Assembly: GCA_017792445.1 (NCBI GenBank)
Contig: CP051232.1
Span: 3,508,001 to 3,572,000, forward strand
Reading direction: 5' to 3'
Source of the DNA: Maritimibacter sp.
Lineage (GTDB): Bacteria; Pseudomonadota; Alphaproteobacteria; Rhodobacterales; Rhodobacteraceae
Length of the DNA: 64,000 nucleotides
Positions 7,868 through 16,713 of the stretch are shown here, in pieces. The notes below the pieces were generated by a model. It had not been told where the DNA came from. It ran no database searches and saw nothing but the letters and a program-made list of their open reading frames with translations. The stretch's first letter is position 1, and each line of letters begins with the position of its first letter. The translations under genes were made by a program, and so were the position numbers.

Positions 7868-9094
7868 TCAGGCGTCTTTCGGGCGCATTGCCAGCCAGAT
7901 CAGCGCACCGCCGGCCAGCACGAGGAACGGCGCCATGGCAAGGTTCACCGCCGTCCAGCCGTCCTGCGGCGTGCCGCCCGAGCAGTTCATCAGCCCGCCA
8001 GAGGCCAGCGACGCGACGGTGACGCAGCCGAACACGATCATGTCGTTCATGCCCTGCACCCGGCCGCGTTCCTCGGCGGTATGGGCGCCGGCCAGCATGG
8101 TGGTCGCGCCGATGAAGCCGAAGTTCCAGCCGATGCCCAGCAGCACCAGCGCAACGAAGAAGTTGCCAAGGTCGACCCCGGCCAGACCCACGCCCCCGGC
8201 GGCGGCGAGGATCAGAAGCCCGGCGGCGACGATCTTCTCGACCCCGAAGCGGGCGATCAGGTGGCCGGTGAAAAAGCTGGGCGCGAACATCGCCAGCACG
8301 TGACCGGTGACGACGTCGGCGGCGTCGTTCTGCTCGAAGCCGCAGCCGACGACGGCCAGCGGGGTCGAGGTCATCACAAGGTTCATCAGCGCGTAGGACA
8401 CCATCGCGCAGATGATCGCCACGGCGATGCGCGGGGTGGTCAGCAGCTCCCACCGGGTGCGGCCCTTCGGGGCGTCGGCGGCGGGCGCGGGCGGGCGCGG
8501 GATGTCGAGGAACAGGAACAGGACCGAGCCGATCACGTTCACCGCGATGACGGCCAGGTAGGTGCCGAGGAACGGCACCACCAGCGCGGTGCTGGTCGCC
8601 TTGACGATCTGCGGACCGATCACGGCGCTAAGCAGGCCGCCCGCCATCACGAACGAGATCGCCTTGGGCCGAAACGCGTCGGACGCGGTGTCGGTGGCGG
8701 CGAAGCGGTAGAAGCCCTGCGCCGACATGTAGACGCCGGTAAAGGCGGAGCCCACAAGGAACAGCGTGAAATTCTGGTTCAGCAGCCCCAGCGCGCCGAT
8801 GCCGCCGCCGATGGCGCCGCAGGTGGTGCCCAGCCAGAACCCGGCACGGCGGCCGAAGCGCTGCATGACCGCCGACATCGGCGTGGCCGACAGCATCGAG
8901 AACAGCACGATCAGCGAGATCGGCAGCGTTGCGAAGCAGGGATTCGACGCCAGTGACTGCCCCGCCAGCCCGCCCAGCACGAAGATCATCGGCATCTGCG
9001 AGCCAAGGACGGCTTGGGCCGCGACAAGGATCACGACGTTGCGCTTGGCGCGGCGGTCCTGAGGACTGTCGGGGGATTGGGCGAGATCGGTCAT
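7868..9094 (-). CDS. MFS transporter
   Basis: A 408-residue major facilitator with about 12 hydrophobic segments in the inner membrane. NVVILVAAQAVLGSQMPMIF is TM1, RFGRRAGFWLG the loop 2-3 signature-like motif, and WELLTTPRIAVAIICAM begins the second half. RFGVEKIVAAGLLIL and TAEERGRVQGMNDMIVFG are typical of the second-half loops. The ATG at 9094 (MTDLAQSPDSP) is preferred over the upstream TTG. It is the third gene of cobA-cobB-MFS on the minus strand, which raises the possibility of a corrinoid-related or unrelated exporter; the sequence alone does not show the substrate. Confidence 0.85.
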   Translation of the reverse strand: MTDLAQSPDSPQDRRAKRNVVILVAAQAVLGSQMPMIFVLGGLAGQSLASNPCFATLPISLIVLFSMLSATPMSAVMQRFGRRAGFWLGTTCGAIGGGIGALGLLNQNFTLFLVGSAFTGVYMSAQGFYRFAATDTASDAFRPKAISFVMAGGLLSAVIGPQIVKATSTALVVPFLGTYLAVIAVNVIGSVLFLFLDIPRPPAPAADAPKGRTRWELLTTPRIAVAIICAMVSYALMNLVMTSTPLAVVGCGFEQNDAADVVTGHVLAMFAPSFFTGHLIARFGVEKIVAAGLLILAAAGGVGLAGVDLGNFFVALVLLGIGWNFGFIGATTMLAGAHTAEERGRVQGMNDMIVFGCVTVASLASGGLMNCSGGTPQDGWTAVNLAMAPFLVLAGGALIWLAMRPKDA

Positions 9095-9133
9095 GTCCAA
9101 TCCAGTAGACCCCGCGTCTGGGAATGGGAAGGG

Positions 9134-10396
9134 CTAGGCTGCGTCGATCAGGTGCGCGAAGGAGCCGCAGGCATGGCCCTCGATCAGGCCCATGGGCGGC
9201 AGGGCGTTGCCCTCGGCGTCGCGGGCGTCGAACAGGGGGGTGCCGGTGGCGGAGACGGTGGTGGCGTAGTGGAACTCGTGGCCCCGGAAGGTGCCGGTCA
9301 GTCCGCCGTGGCGGGCGGTGAGGTGACGGTAGCCGAGGTGGCGCTTGCGGTCGGCGAAGCTGGTGTGAAGGCGCAGCAGTCCGGCCATTCGGTGCGTGGT
9401 TCCGGTGGCGTCGGTGAGGAGGTCGCCCATGACCATGTAGCCGCCACATTCTCCATAAATATCGGTGTTTTGTGCGGCGGCCTTCAAGCTATCGATAAAA
9501 TTCGATGCATTGGCGATCCGCTCGGCGTGCAGCTCCGGGTAGCCGCCGGGAAGATAGACGCGGTCGGCGGGTGGGACGGGCTCGTCGGCGAGGGGTGAGA
9601 AGAAGGCAAGCTCGGCGCCGGCGGCGGTCCAGTCCCGCAAAAGATGCGGGTAAATGAACGAGAACGCCTGATCCCGCGCGATGGCGATGCGGCGGGGCGC
9701 TTGCGTGCGGGCCGGGGCCGGGTCGTCGGGCAGAGGCCGGGCCAGCGCGGTCAGGCGGTCGAGGTCGATGCCCTGTTCCACCGCGTCGGCGGCGTGGTCG
9801 AGGAAGGCGTCGAGCGTCGGATGCTCGCCCGCCTGCACAAGGCCCAGATGGCGTTCGGGCAGCGCGAGTTCCGCGTCGCGCATCAGTGCGCCCACCAGGG
9901 GGATGCCTGCCTTTTCAAGGCCGTGCGCCAGCATCCTAAGGTGCCGGTCGCTGCCGACGCGGTTCAGGATGACGCCCGCGACCCGCACCTTGGCGTCGGC
10001 ATGGGCGAAGCCAGCCGCAAGCGGGCCCACGGAATGCGACATGCGGGCCGCGTCGATCACCAGCACCACCGAAAGGCCCAGCATCCGGGCGAGGTCGGCG
10101 GTCGCGCCCTTGCCCTCGGGCGGTGCGCCGTCGAACAGGCCCATCGCGCCTTCGACGATCAGCAGCCCGTCGCCCTGCGCCAGCGACCGCACCCGGTCCG
10201 GGGCCATCGCCCATGCGTCCAGCGTCATCGACGGCGCGCCGCAGGCGGCTTCGTGGAAGGCGGGATCGATGTAATCGGGTCCGGACTTGGCGCCGCGCAC
10301 CGGGGTTCCGCGGCGGCTGAGCGCGCGCAGAAGGCCCAGCGTCAGGGTGGTCTTGCCGCTGCCAGAGGCGGGTGCGGACAGGATCAGGCCGGGCAC
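9134..10396 (-). CDS. cobB: Cobyrinate (hydrogenobyrinate) a,c-diamide synthase
   Basis: ATP- and glutamine-dependent amidation of the a and c side chains in cobalamin synthesis. The 420 residues hold an N-terminal dethiobiotin-synthetase-like ATPase domain with a P-loop (SAPASGSGKTTLTLG, about residues 6-20) and GPDYIDPAFHE. A C-terminal class I glutaminase domain follows: VYLPGGYPELHAE, then IYGECGGYMVMG with the nucleophilic Cys, and GHEFHYA with the catalytic His. The start is GTG at 10396. It lies 38 nt downstream of cobA, so the two are likely one operon. In an aerobic-pathway organism the substrate is expected to be hydrogenobyrinic acid. Confidence 0.93.
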   Translation of the reverse strand: MPGLILSAPASGSGKTTLTLGLLRALSRRGTPVRGAKSGPDYIDPAFHEAACGAPSMTLDAWAMAPDRVRSLAQGDGLLIVEGAMGLFDGAPPEGKGATADLARMLGLSVVLVIDAARMSHSVGPLAAGFAHADAKVRVAGVILNRVGSDRHLRMLAHGLEKAGIPLVGALMRDAELALPERHLGLVQAGEHPTLDAFLDHAADAVEQGIDLDRLTALARPLPDDPAPARTQAPRRIAIARDQAFSFIYPHLLRDWTAAGAELAFFSPLADEPVPPADRVYLPGGYPELHAERIANASNFIDSLKAAAQNTDIYGECGGYMVMGDLLTDATGTTHRMAGLLRLHTSFADRKRHLGYRHLTARHGGLTGTFRGHEFHYATTVSATGTPLFDARDAEGNALPPMGLIEGHACGSFAHLIDAA

Positions 10397-10434
10397 GGAT
10401 TGTCTTTCGGAAGCAATGCGCTGTGCATCGAAGC

Positions 10435-11286
10435 TCAGGCGGATTCGGCGGGCTTGCCGCGACCCAGCGGATCAAGGTTGCGCGGCGTCTCGCCCGCTTC
10501 CAGCGCCTGCCAGTCCAGCACCTGCCGCATCAGCACGGAGCGGCCGACGCAGATGATCGCGGGCGGCTCCATGCCGGAGGCGGCGATGTCGGCTTCCATG
10601 GTGCCCAGCGTGGTTTCCAGAACGGTTTGCGCGGCGGTGGTGGCCGAGGTGACAACGGCGCAGGGCTCGGACGCCGGGCGGCCCGCGTCCAGCAAAGCGC
10701 CGGTGATACGGGCGATGTGCTTCATGCCCATATAGATCACCAGCACCTGCGAGCCTTTCGAGATCGCCTGCCAGTCAAGGCTGCTGGGCGTTTCTCCCGA
10801 CTGGTCGTGGCCGGTTACGAAGGTGACCGACTGGTTCACGTCGCGGTGGGTGACGGGGATGCCCGCATAGGCCAGCCCGCCGATCCCGGCGCTGATGCCG
10901 GGGATGATCCGCACCGGCACACCGTGCTGGATCAGGGTCTGCGCCTCTTCGCCGCCGCGCCCGAACACGAACGGGTCGCCGCCCTTCAGCCGCAATACCC
11001 GCTTGCCCGCGCGCGCGAGTTCGACGAGATGCAGCGAGATATCGCGTTGTTTCGCCGAGGGTTTTCCGCCGCGCTTGCCGGCGTAGACATGTTCGGCCTG
11101 CGGGGCCCAGTTCAGGATGCCGGTCTCGACCAGTGCATCGTAGACGATGACATCAGCCTGCTTCAGCGCGTTCAGCGTATGCAGCGTGACCAGCCCCGGA
11201 TCGCCCGGACCCGCGCCGCACAGCCACACCCAGCCGGGCTTGAGCTCGGGCCAGTCGTGGGCGGGAAGGGCGGGTGAATCGGTCAT
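10435..11286 (-). CDS. cobA: Uroporphyrinogen-III C-methyltransferase
   Basis: Methylates uroporphyrinogen III at C2 and C7 to give precorrin-2, the branch point to cobalamin and siroheme. The 283-residue single-domain form lacks a CysG oxidase/chelatase part. Motifs are VWLCGAGPGDPGLVTLHTLNAL near residue 15, LKGGDPFVFGRGGEEA, and GIPVTHRDVNQSVTFVTGH with SAM/tetrapyrrole-pocket residues; MGMKH and CVGRSVLM follow. The ATG at 11286 has GAGGG close upstream. It begins a minus-strand cobA-cobB unit divergent from cobK. Confidence 0.94.
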   Translation of the reverse strand: MTDSPALPAHDWPELKPGWVWLCGAGPGDPGLVTLHTLNALKQADVIVYDALVETGILNWAPQAEHVYAGKRGGKPSAKQRDISLHLVELARAGKRVLRLKGGDPFVFGRGGEEAQTLIQHGVPVRIIPGISAGIGGLAYAGIPVTHRDVNQSVTFVTGHDQSGETPSSLDWQAISKGSQVLVIYMGMKHIARITGALLDAGRPASEPCAVVTSATTAAQTVLETTLGTMEADIAASGMEPPAIICVGRSVLMRQVLDWQALEAGETPRNLDPLGRGKPAESA

Positions 11287-11329
11287 GACCCTCGTTATGC
11301 CTCGCGTGCGCGGTCCGGGAAAGCGTGGA

Positions 11330-11358
11330 TTGGCGGTGCGGCGGGGCGGGCCTATAGT
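11330..11358 (+). promoter_or_regulatory. Putative sigma-70 promoter of cobK
   Basis: TTGGCG (11330-11335) and TATAGT (11353-11358) are spaced by exactly 17 bp; the -10 matches consensus at 5 of 6 positions. Transcription would start near 11365, about 50 nt before the cobK ATG. I found no B12-box or other cobalamin riboswitch core in the 130-bp divergent region. Confidence 0.5.
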
Positions 11359-11416
11359 CCCGGCGGCGCGCGCGACGGGCGCGCGGAGGAGCAAACGGAA
11401 AGATGGATCTGGCGGA

Positions 11417-12151
11417 ATGAAACTGTTGCTGCTGGCCGGAACGGGCGAGGCGCGGCGCATCGCCGAGGCGTTGCCGGGGATCGCGGGGGTCGAGGTCGTC
11501 GCCTCGCTTGCCGGCGGCACCCGTGTGCCCGCGCGGATGCCGGTGCCGGTGCGGTCGGGCGGGTTCGGCGGGCGGGAGCGTTTCGTCGACTACCTGACGG
11601 CGGAAGGCATCGGCGCGGTGCTGGACGCGACGCATCCCTTTGCCATCGACATGACCCGCCGCACCGCCGGGGTCTGCGCCGAGATGGGACTGCCCTATGC
11701 GCAGGTGTTGCGGCCGGGCTGGGAGCCGGGGCCGGGGGACCGCTGGACCTTCGTCGAGCGCGAGGAAGAGGTGGCCGGGCTGGTGCCCGAGGGGGCCACG
11801 GTGTTCCTGGGCACCGGGACCAAGGAGCTTGACCGCTTCGCCAACCTTCAGGGGCGCGAGGTGATCTGCCGCCGGATCGAGACGCCCGGCGCGCCGTTTC
11901 CGTTTCCCGGCGGGCGGTTCCTGCAAGGCAGGCCGCCGTTCAGCGTGGCAGAGGAGAAGGCGCTGTTCGCCGAGTTGGGCGTTGACTGGCTGGTGGTGAA
12001 GAACTCGGGCGGCGACGCGAGCCGGTCGAAGCTGGACGCGGCGCGCGAGATGGGGCTGCCGGTGGCGCTGATCAACCGGCCCGCGCAACCCGACGCCATC
12101 CGCTTCGAGACCGAGGCAGAGGCGCTGGACTGGATCAGGGGGCTGGCATGA
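11417..12151 (+). CDS. cobK: Precorrin-6A reductase
   Basis: NADPH-dependent reduction of the corrin ring intermediate precorrin-6A in aerobic cobalamin synthesis. The 244 residues start MKLLLLAGTGEARRIAEAL, the family's nucleotide-binding N-terminus. VLDATHPFAIDMTRRTAGVC and LGTGTKELDRFANL are signature blocks, and WLVVKNSGGDASRSKLDAAREMGLPVALINRP is the conserved C-terminal block. The start at 11417 is supported by the upstream promoter and by family length. It overlaps the following glycosylase by 4 nt. Confidence 0.94.
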   Translation: MKLLLLAGTGEARRIAEALPGIAGVEVVASLAGGTRVPARMPVPVRSGGFGGRERFVDYLTAEGIGAVLDATHPFAIDMTRRTAGVCAEMGLPYAQVLRPGWEPGPGDRWTFVEREEEVAGLVPEGATVFLGTGTKELDRFANLQGREVICRRIETPGAPFPFPGGRFLQGRPPFSVAEEKALFAELGVDWLVVKNSGGDASRSKLDAAREMGLPVALINRPAQPDAIRFETEAEALDWIRGLA

Positions 12152-12777
12152 TCGGTCGGATCATAGAGACGCCGGATTGTGTGGCGGAGGGGGCAGAGTA
12201 CCTTGCCCGGATCGAGCCCCGGTTCGCACGGGCTTTGCAGCAGACCGGGCCGCTGCCGCTGCGGCGCAAGAAAGACGGGTTCGAGCCGTTGCTGTCGGCC
12301 ATCGTCAGCCAGCAGGTCAGCGTGGCGGCGGCGAATGCGATCTGGAGCCGGCTGAAGGCGGCAAAGCTGACCGGGCCGCGCAAGATCCTGTGGGCCAGCG
12401 ACGACGACCTGCGGGCCTGCGGGCTGTCGCGGCAGAAGATCCGCTATGCCCGCGCGCTGGCCGAGGCGCGGATCAACTTCGGCGACCTGCGCGGAGTGCC
12501 GGACGAAGATGTGGTCGCGACGCTGGTCGAGGTGCCCGGCATCGGGCGCTGGACCGCCGAGATCTACGCGATGTTCTCGCTGGGGCGGGCCGATGTCTTC
12601 GCGCCCGCCGATCTTGCGTTGCAGGAATCCGCGCGCATCCTGTTCGAAACAGAGGCACGTCCGACCGAGAAACAGCTTCGCGTCATGGCAGAGCCGTGGG
12701 CGCCGTGGCGTGCGGTTGCGGCGCGGCTGCTGTGGGCCTACTACCATGTGGCCAAGGACAGGGAAGGGATCCGGTAA
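12148..12777 (+). CDS. DNA-3-methyladenine glycosylase (AlkA-like, HhH-GPD)
   Basis: Removes alkylated purines from DNA to start base-excision repair. The 209 residues form a compact HhH-GPD protein without the N-terminal AlkA domain. PLLSAIVSQQVSVAAANAIWSRL is the first conserved block, VEVPGIGRWTAEIYAMFSLG the helix-hairpin-helix, and DVFAPADLALQES carries the catalytic Asp. No Cys cluster for Fe-S is seen, which argues against endonuclease III or MutY. It overlaps cobK by 4 nt and the next gene by 1 nt, so it is part of the cobK transcript. Confidence 0.9.
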   Translation: MIGRIIETPDCVAEGAEYLARIEPRFARALQQTGPLPLRRKKDGFEPLLSAIVSQQVSVAAANAIWSRLKAAKLTGPRKILWASDDDLRACGLSRQKIRYARALAEARINFGDLRGVPDEDVVATLVEVPGIGRWTAEIYAMFSLGRADVFAPADLALQESARILFETEARPTEKQLRVMAEPWAPWRAVAARLLWAYYHVAKDREGIR

Positions 12778-13436
12778 TGCGCGAACTGGAAAGCGGACGC
12801 CGCGCGGCGGCCTCGGGGCAGACGAAATCGGTGGTCGTGTTCCTGCATGGCTATGGCGCCGACGGCAACGACCTGCTGGGGTTGGCCGATCCGCTGGCGC
12901 CGCACATGCCGGATACCGTCTTCGTCGCGCCGAACGCGCCCGAGAAGTGCGTCAACAACCCGTTCGGTTTCCAGTGGTTCCCGATCCCATGGCTGGACGG
13001 CTCGTCCGAGGCGGCGGCCGCCGCGTCGATGGCGCAGTCGGTCGAGGATCTGAACGCCTTTCTCGACCGGGTGATCGAGGAAGAAGGCATTACGCCCGCG
13101 CAGCTTCTGCTGCTGGGCTTCTCGCAAGGCACGATGATGAGCCTGCACGTGGCGCCGCGCCGAGACGAGGCGATTGCCGGGGTCGTGGGCTTCTCGGGGC
13201 GGCTTTTGCACCCCGAGACGCTTGAAGCCGAGGTGAAGTCGAAGATGCCGATCCTGCTGATCCACGGCGATCAGGACGAGGTGGTGCCGCCGCAGTCGCT
13301 GCCCGAGGCGGGCAACGCCCTGCAGGCCGCGGGCTTCGAGGTCTACGCTCATGTGATGGAAGGCACCGGCCACGGGATCGCGCCTGACGGGCTGTCGGTG
13401 GCGCTGGCCTTCATGCGCGAGCGGCTGCCGGGATAG
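12777..13436 (+). CDS. Alpha/beta-hydrolase, phospholipase/carboxylesterase family
   Basis: A 219-residue serine esterase of the phospholipase/carboxylesterase (acyl-protein thioesterase-like) family. VVVFLHGYGADGNDLLGLA carries the oxyanion-hole HGYG, LLLLGFSQGTMMSLHV the nucleophile elbow GFSQG, ILLIHGDQDEVVP the acid Asp, and GTGHGIAPDG the catalytic His. The complete triad implies an active enzyme; the natural substrate is unknown. The ATG at 12777 overlaps the previous stop (TAATG) by 1 nt. No terminator is obvious downstream. Confidence 0.9.
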   Translation: MRELESGRRAAASGQTKSVVVFLHGYGADGNDLLGLADPLAPHMPDTVFVAPNAPEKCVNNPFGFQWFPIPWLDGSSEAAAAASMAQSVEDLNAFLDRVIEEEGITPAQLLLLGFSQGTMMSLHVAPRRDEAIAGVVGFSGRLLHPETLEAEVKSKMPILLIHGDQDEVVPPQSLPEAGNALQAAGFEVYAHVMEGTGHGIAPDGLSVALAFMRERLPG

Positions 13437-13485
13437 GTCCGGCGGGCCTGTGACAATATCCGCACGACGAATTTCGCTTTGAAGA

Positions 13486-13502
13486 ACCGGACTTTGTCCG
13501 GT
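13486..13502. promoter_or_regulatory. Perfect inverted repeat upstream of the outer-membrane protein gene
   Basis: ACCGGAC-TTT-GTCCGGT is a perfect 7-bp inverted repeat with a 3-bp centre, 52 bp before the ATG at 13555. It lacks a following T-run, so it could be an operator or an mRNA 5' hairpin. No regulator is suggested by the sequence alone. Confidence 0.35.
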
Positions 13503-13554
13503 GCCGCCGCTACGGCATACTGCGCGCAAAACAATACTCGCGTGTGGAGCAGTC

Positions 13555-15192
13555 ATGCGTCGAACCCTTTCCAGCGTCCTTCGCCGCGGCGCCGCCCTTC
13601 TGGCGCTGTCCACCGGCCTGACAGGCATAGCGCAGGCGCAGCCTTTCGAGCCCGAATTCGCCCCGCTTGAGACCGGCATCTTCGACATGCCCGGCATCGC
13701 CGTGGCGGCCACCATGCCCAAGGGCACGTGGCACGGGCACATCGGACAGCTGTTCGCCGACCGGGGCAACGCGGGCGGCACTGGCAAGCAGCTGTATTTC
13801 TACGGAGCGGATGTGGCGCTGACCGACCGGTTGCAGTTCGGTGTCGAATACACCCGCCATTCGGACCCGGCGATCATCGGCGGTATCGACGGCAAGCTGG
13901 CGTTTCAGGCGGTCAGCTTCCACGGCAAGTACAAGATCGCCGAGGTCAACGGCTTCACCGTCTCGGCGCGGGCGGCGGGGGGGTATTTCTACTTCTCGTC
14001 GGATTACTACGACACCAATACCGACGGCCACGACCAGTGGGCCGCGTCGTTCTACGTTCCCGTCAGCTACGAGATGTCGCCGCGCCTGACCTTCCACGTC
14101 TCGCCCGGCGTTAGCGTCTTCCCGGACCAGTTGAAGGGCAAGGACTTCTACGGCGTCGTGCCCAGCGTTGGCGCGGGCGCGACCTTTCAGGCGTCGCGGC
14201 GGCTGGCGTTCTACGGCAACGTGAACGTCCCGTTCGGCGACAACGGCAACACGGTGATGACCGACGGCTCGGTCAAGAACGTGCCGGTTTGGACGGTGGG
14301 CGGGCGCTATCTCGTGTCGCCGCAGGTGGCGCTGGACGTCTACCTGACCAACGGCTTCGGGACCACGCCGCTGACCGAAATACAAGCCTTCATCCCGGAC
14401 GGTGAAGAGCCTGTGCTGGGCTTCCAGATGAACTATACCCCCGGCCACGCGCCGAACTACCGGGCGAACTATCGGGGCGTCCGGCCGCTGACCGACCGCG
14501 AGCGGCATTTGCAGTTCCGGGGGCTGACGCTGGCCTCGGCGGATACGCTGGACCCGGGCATGTTCCTGTTCACCGGCAGCTACGGCACCGACGACAACGC
14601 CAGCTTCGGCGGCGTGTTCGCGCCGACCTACGACATGGAGATCGGCTATTACGTCGAGCGCCTGTCGGACGACGGCAGCCGCGGGCCGGACCGCACCGTG
14701 GGCCGCGACCGCGAGGAGCGCTACATGGCGGTCGGCAAGCTGCGGTTCATGGATCAGAACAACGGCAGCCCGTTCTCCTTGTCCGCGAACGTGCAGGCGG
14801 GGCGCGAGTTCAAAAGCCGGTTCGGCGTGTTCTACGCAAGCCTTCCGATGTCCTACAAGTTCGCCAACGGCCTGGCTTTGACCGCCGAGCCGAAAGCGGC
14901 GGGCTACAGCGACGAGCGGCTGATGGGTCTTGGCCTTGGCGCCAACTACGAGCTGTGGCGCGGGCTGGAGGTGATCGCCGAGGTGACGCCGATGACCGGC
15001 GGAGACGCGGCGACATGGTCGCTGGGCGCGCGCTATCACGTGCCGGACACGCCCGTTAGCTTCGAGGCGCAGGCGACCAACACCATCGGCAACTACGGTG
15101 TCGGCACGATGATTGCGCAGGACGAGATCCGCTATTCCGTTGGCATGAACGTCGCGCTGGACGTGGGGCGGTTCTGGGAGCGGCTGTTCTGA
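13555..15192 (+). CDS. Outer-membrane beta-barrel protein (YjbH-like), function unknown
   Basis: A 545-residue secreted protein. The first 27 residues form a signal peptide (Arg-rich start, hydrophobic core, cleavage after AQA). The rest alternates short hydrophobic strands ending in aromatic residues with polar turns (for example QLYFYGADVALTDRLQFGVEYTRH and RLAFYGNVNVPFGDNGN). It ends in Phe (WERLF), the usual signal for BAM-dependent insertion. Two similar halves each hold repeated YYV-type strands, giving a long or double barrel. YjbH-like exopolysaccharide-associated porins look similar, but no polysaccharide genes are near. The start at 13555 has a GGAG site. Confidence 0.7.
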   Translation: MRRTLSSVLRRGAALLALSTGLTGIAQAQPFEPEFAPLETGIFDMPGIAVAATMPKGTWHGHIGQLFADRGNAGGTGKQLYFYGADVALTDRLQFGVEYTRHSDPAIIGGIDGKLAFQAVSFHGKYKIAEVNGFTVSARAAGGYFYFSSDYYDTNTDGHDQWAASFYVPVSYEMSPRLTFHVSPGVSVFPDQLKGKDFYGVVPSVGAGATFQASRRLAFYGNVNVPFGDNGNTVMTDGSVKNVPVWTVGGRYLVSPQVALDVYLTNGFGTTPLTEIQAFIPDGEEPVLGFQMNYTPGHAPNYRANYRGVRPLTDRERHLQFRGLTLASADTLDPGMFLFTGSYGTDDNASFGGVFAPTYDMEIGYYVERLSDDGSRGPDRTVGRDREERYMAVGKLRFMDQNNGSPFSLSANVQAGREFKSRFGVFYASLPMSYKFANGLALTAEPKAAGYSDERLMGLGLGANYELWRGLEVIAEVTPMTGGDAATWSLGARYHVPDTPVSFEAQATNTIGNYGVGTMIAQDEIRYSVGMNVALDVGRFWERLF

Positions 15193-15278
15193 TCGCCTGA
15201 GGGCCGGGGCAGGGCGCTGATTGCGCTTGGCTTCGACGCCTTTCCCGTGCGGCAATCTCCGTTTCGCCGGTCGCGTGC

Positions 15279-15303
15279 GCAGACCGGCGGTCTGCCCGTT
15301 TTT
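15279..15303 (+). terminator. Intrinsic terminator after the barrel protein gene
   Basis: GCAGACC-GGC-GGTCTGC, a 7-bp stem with a 3-nt loop, is followed by CCG and five T residues. It lies 87 bp after the stop codon and directly before the Fnr-like site of the next gene. Confidence 0.65.
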
Positions 15304-15315
15304 GATCTATCTCAA
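15302..15315 (+). promoter_or_regulatory. Putative Fnr/FnrL-type binding site
   Basis: TTGATCTATCTCAA matches the TTGAT-N4-ATCAA consensus at 9 of 10 positions and keeps the TTGA-N6-TCAA core. It is centred about 68 bp before the ATG of a c-type cytochrome, a typical target of oxygen-responsive Fnr-family activators. A TTACGTAA palindrome at 15348-15355 lies between it and the gene. Confidence 0.55.
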
Positions 15316-15376
15316 CGACCGATCCCGTCTTCGAGCTCAATCTTCCCTTACGTAATCCTGGGAGGAGGGATTGGTG

Positions 15377-15784
15377 ATGAACAGACTGTTGATCTGCACG
15401 GCAGGCCTTTGTGCCTTGCTCGCTCCGTTGCCTGTCATGGCGCAAGACCGCGAAGTGGAGCTTGGTAAGCAAGAGTACCTCGTCGCCTGTGCCGGGTGTC
15501 ACGGAGAAAGCGCGATGGGTGACGGACCCATTGCCGGCCTTTTGAACGTATCCACCCCGAACCTGTTGGAACTCTCGCAGGCGAATGACGGCGTCTTCCC
15601 CTTCGAGGCCGTCCTGACCACCATTGATGGAACCGGTGGCGCAAGGGCGCATGGCAGCACGATGCCGATCTGGGGCGAGCGCTTTCAGACGTCGGCGATG
15701 AGCCAGCGTGGCGAGACGGCGGACATGGTGGCGATGGGGCGCATACTGTCGCTCGTCTATTACCTGCGCTCGGTCCAGCAATAG
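15377..15784 (+). CDS. Small periplasmic c-type cytochrome
   Basis: A 135-residue monohaem cytochrome c. The first 22 residues (MNRLLICTAGLCALLAPLPVMA) form a signal peptide. CAGCH in YLVACAGCHGESAMGDG is the haem-attachment motif, and a Met in GSTMPIWGERF is the likely sixth ligand. It would carry electrons in the periplasm, and the upstream Fnr-like box suggests low-oxygen control. The ATG at 15377 has GGGAGGAGGGA at ideal spacing; GTG and TTG codons just upstream are alternatives. The next gene follows 38 nt downstream, probably in one operon. Confidence 0.88.
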   Translation: MNRLLICTAGLCALLAPLPVMAQDREVELGKQEYLVACAGCHGESAMGDGPIAGLLNVSTPNLLELSQANDGVFPFEAVLTTIDGTGGARAHGSTMPIWGERFQTSAMSQRGETADMVAMGRILSLVYYLRSVQQ

Positions 15785-15822
15785 GCGCGGCCGTTCGGCC
15801 GCTCCTTTGGGAGAAAGCAACG

Positions 15823-16512
15823 ATGTGTGAGACGCAGCAGCGCTGGCTTGCAGCGGTGACGTTCGCCATCGCCATTGGATCGGCCGCGGAATCCGGCGCG
15901 GCCGATCCGGTGCTTTGCGACGATCCGGGCTTCCGGGTCGATGCAACGGATGCGTCCGAGCAAGACGTGATCTGCGCGGCGGCTGCGGATGCCCGCAGGG
16001 CGCTTGAAACATGCGGCCTTGCCCAGACCGCACCGATCACGATCGAGGTCGTCGACAGCCCCATTCACAATATCGGCCAATGCCTTGCGGCTTTTGATTG
16101 CGAACGGGACCGTATCCAGATCATCGGGCGGACACTGCTGCGTGAGTACCTTGAACCAGAGGATGCCTATGCCGCGTTGCCGGACGATGTGGTCTTTCGC
16201 TCGCTGCTCACGCACGAGATGGCCCACGCGTTTGTCAGCCAGACGTCGGGGGATCGAAGGATCGCGCCCGTCGACCACGAGTACATCGCCAACGCCCTGG
16301 AGCTGAAGGCGCTGGCGCCCGCCGACCGCGATGTGCTTCTGGATGCCGTCGACCTAGAGCCGCCGATCACTGCCGGAGAGATCAACATCTTCATTTACGG
16401 GATCGCCCCGCGCCGGTTCGCCGCCGCGGCTTATCTGTATTTCGAAGATCACGGCTGCGAGACGATTGCGGGCATCCTTGATGGCTCTGCATCGTTTCGG
16501 GTCGAAGAATAG
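15823..16512 (+). CDS. Secreted HEXXH-containing protein (DUF6639-like)
   Basis: A 229-residue protein with an N-terminal signal sequence (about 1-27, ending ESGAADP) and THEMAHAFVSQ, a HEXXH zinc-metallopeptidase motif at about 131-135. The seven cysteines, most in the N-terminal half (CDD, VICA, ETCGLA, GQCLAAFDCERD), could form periplasmic disulphides. A Glu in the helix after the motif (YIANALELKALA) could be the third metal ligand. I do not recognise a characterised relative; my match to the DUF6639 group is from memory and uncertain. SD is GGGAGAAAG. It follows the cytochrome gene closely, so the two may share the Fnr-like control. Confidence 0.65.
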   Translation: MCETQQRWLAAVTFAIAIGSAAESGAADPVLCDDPGFRVDATDASEQDVICAAAADARRALETCGLAQTAPITIEVVDSPIHNIGQCLAAFDCERDRIQIIGRTLLREYLEPEDAYAALPDDVVFRSLLTHEMAHAFVSQTSGDRRIAPVDHEYIANALELKALAPADRDVLLDAVDLEPPITAGEINIFIYGIAPRRFAAAAYLYFEDHGCETIAGILDGSASFRVEE

Positions 16513-16713
16513 GCGGATGCGTTGGAACCTCGCGACGTGCCGGGCGCCGCCTGCCGCCTGCCGCCGCGCAAGCTGGTCGGCATATGCCCCGGGCGAAGTG
16601 GCGGGCCCTGATGGCTTTGCAGCATCGGTCACGCGCGCGCGGCCCTAACACCGTTCCTTTTGACCGCGCGCCCTGCGGTGTGGCATCCTTGGAAGGCTCG
16701 GGAGGGGCGAGAG

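Noticed and set aside
11287-11416. Cobalamin riboswitch between cobA and cobK
   Set aside because: No B12-box-like core was found, and the region is too short for a full riboswitch plus both promoters.
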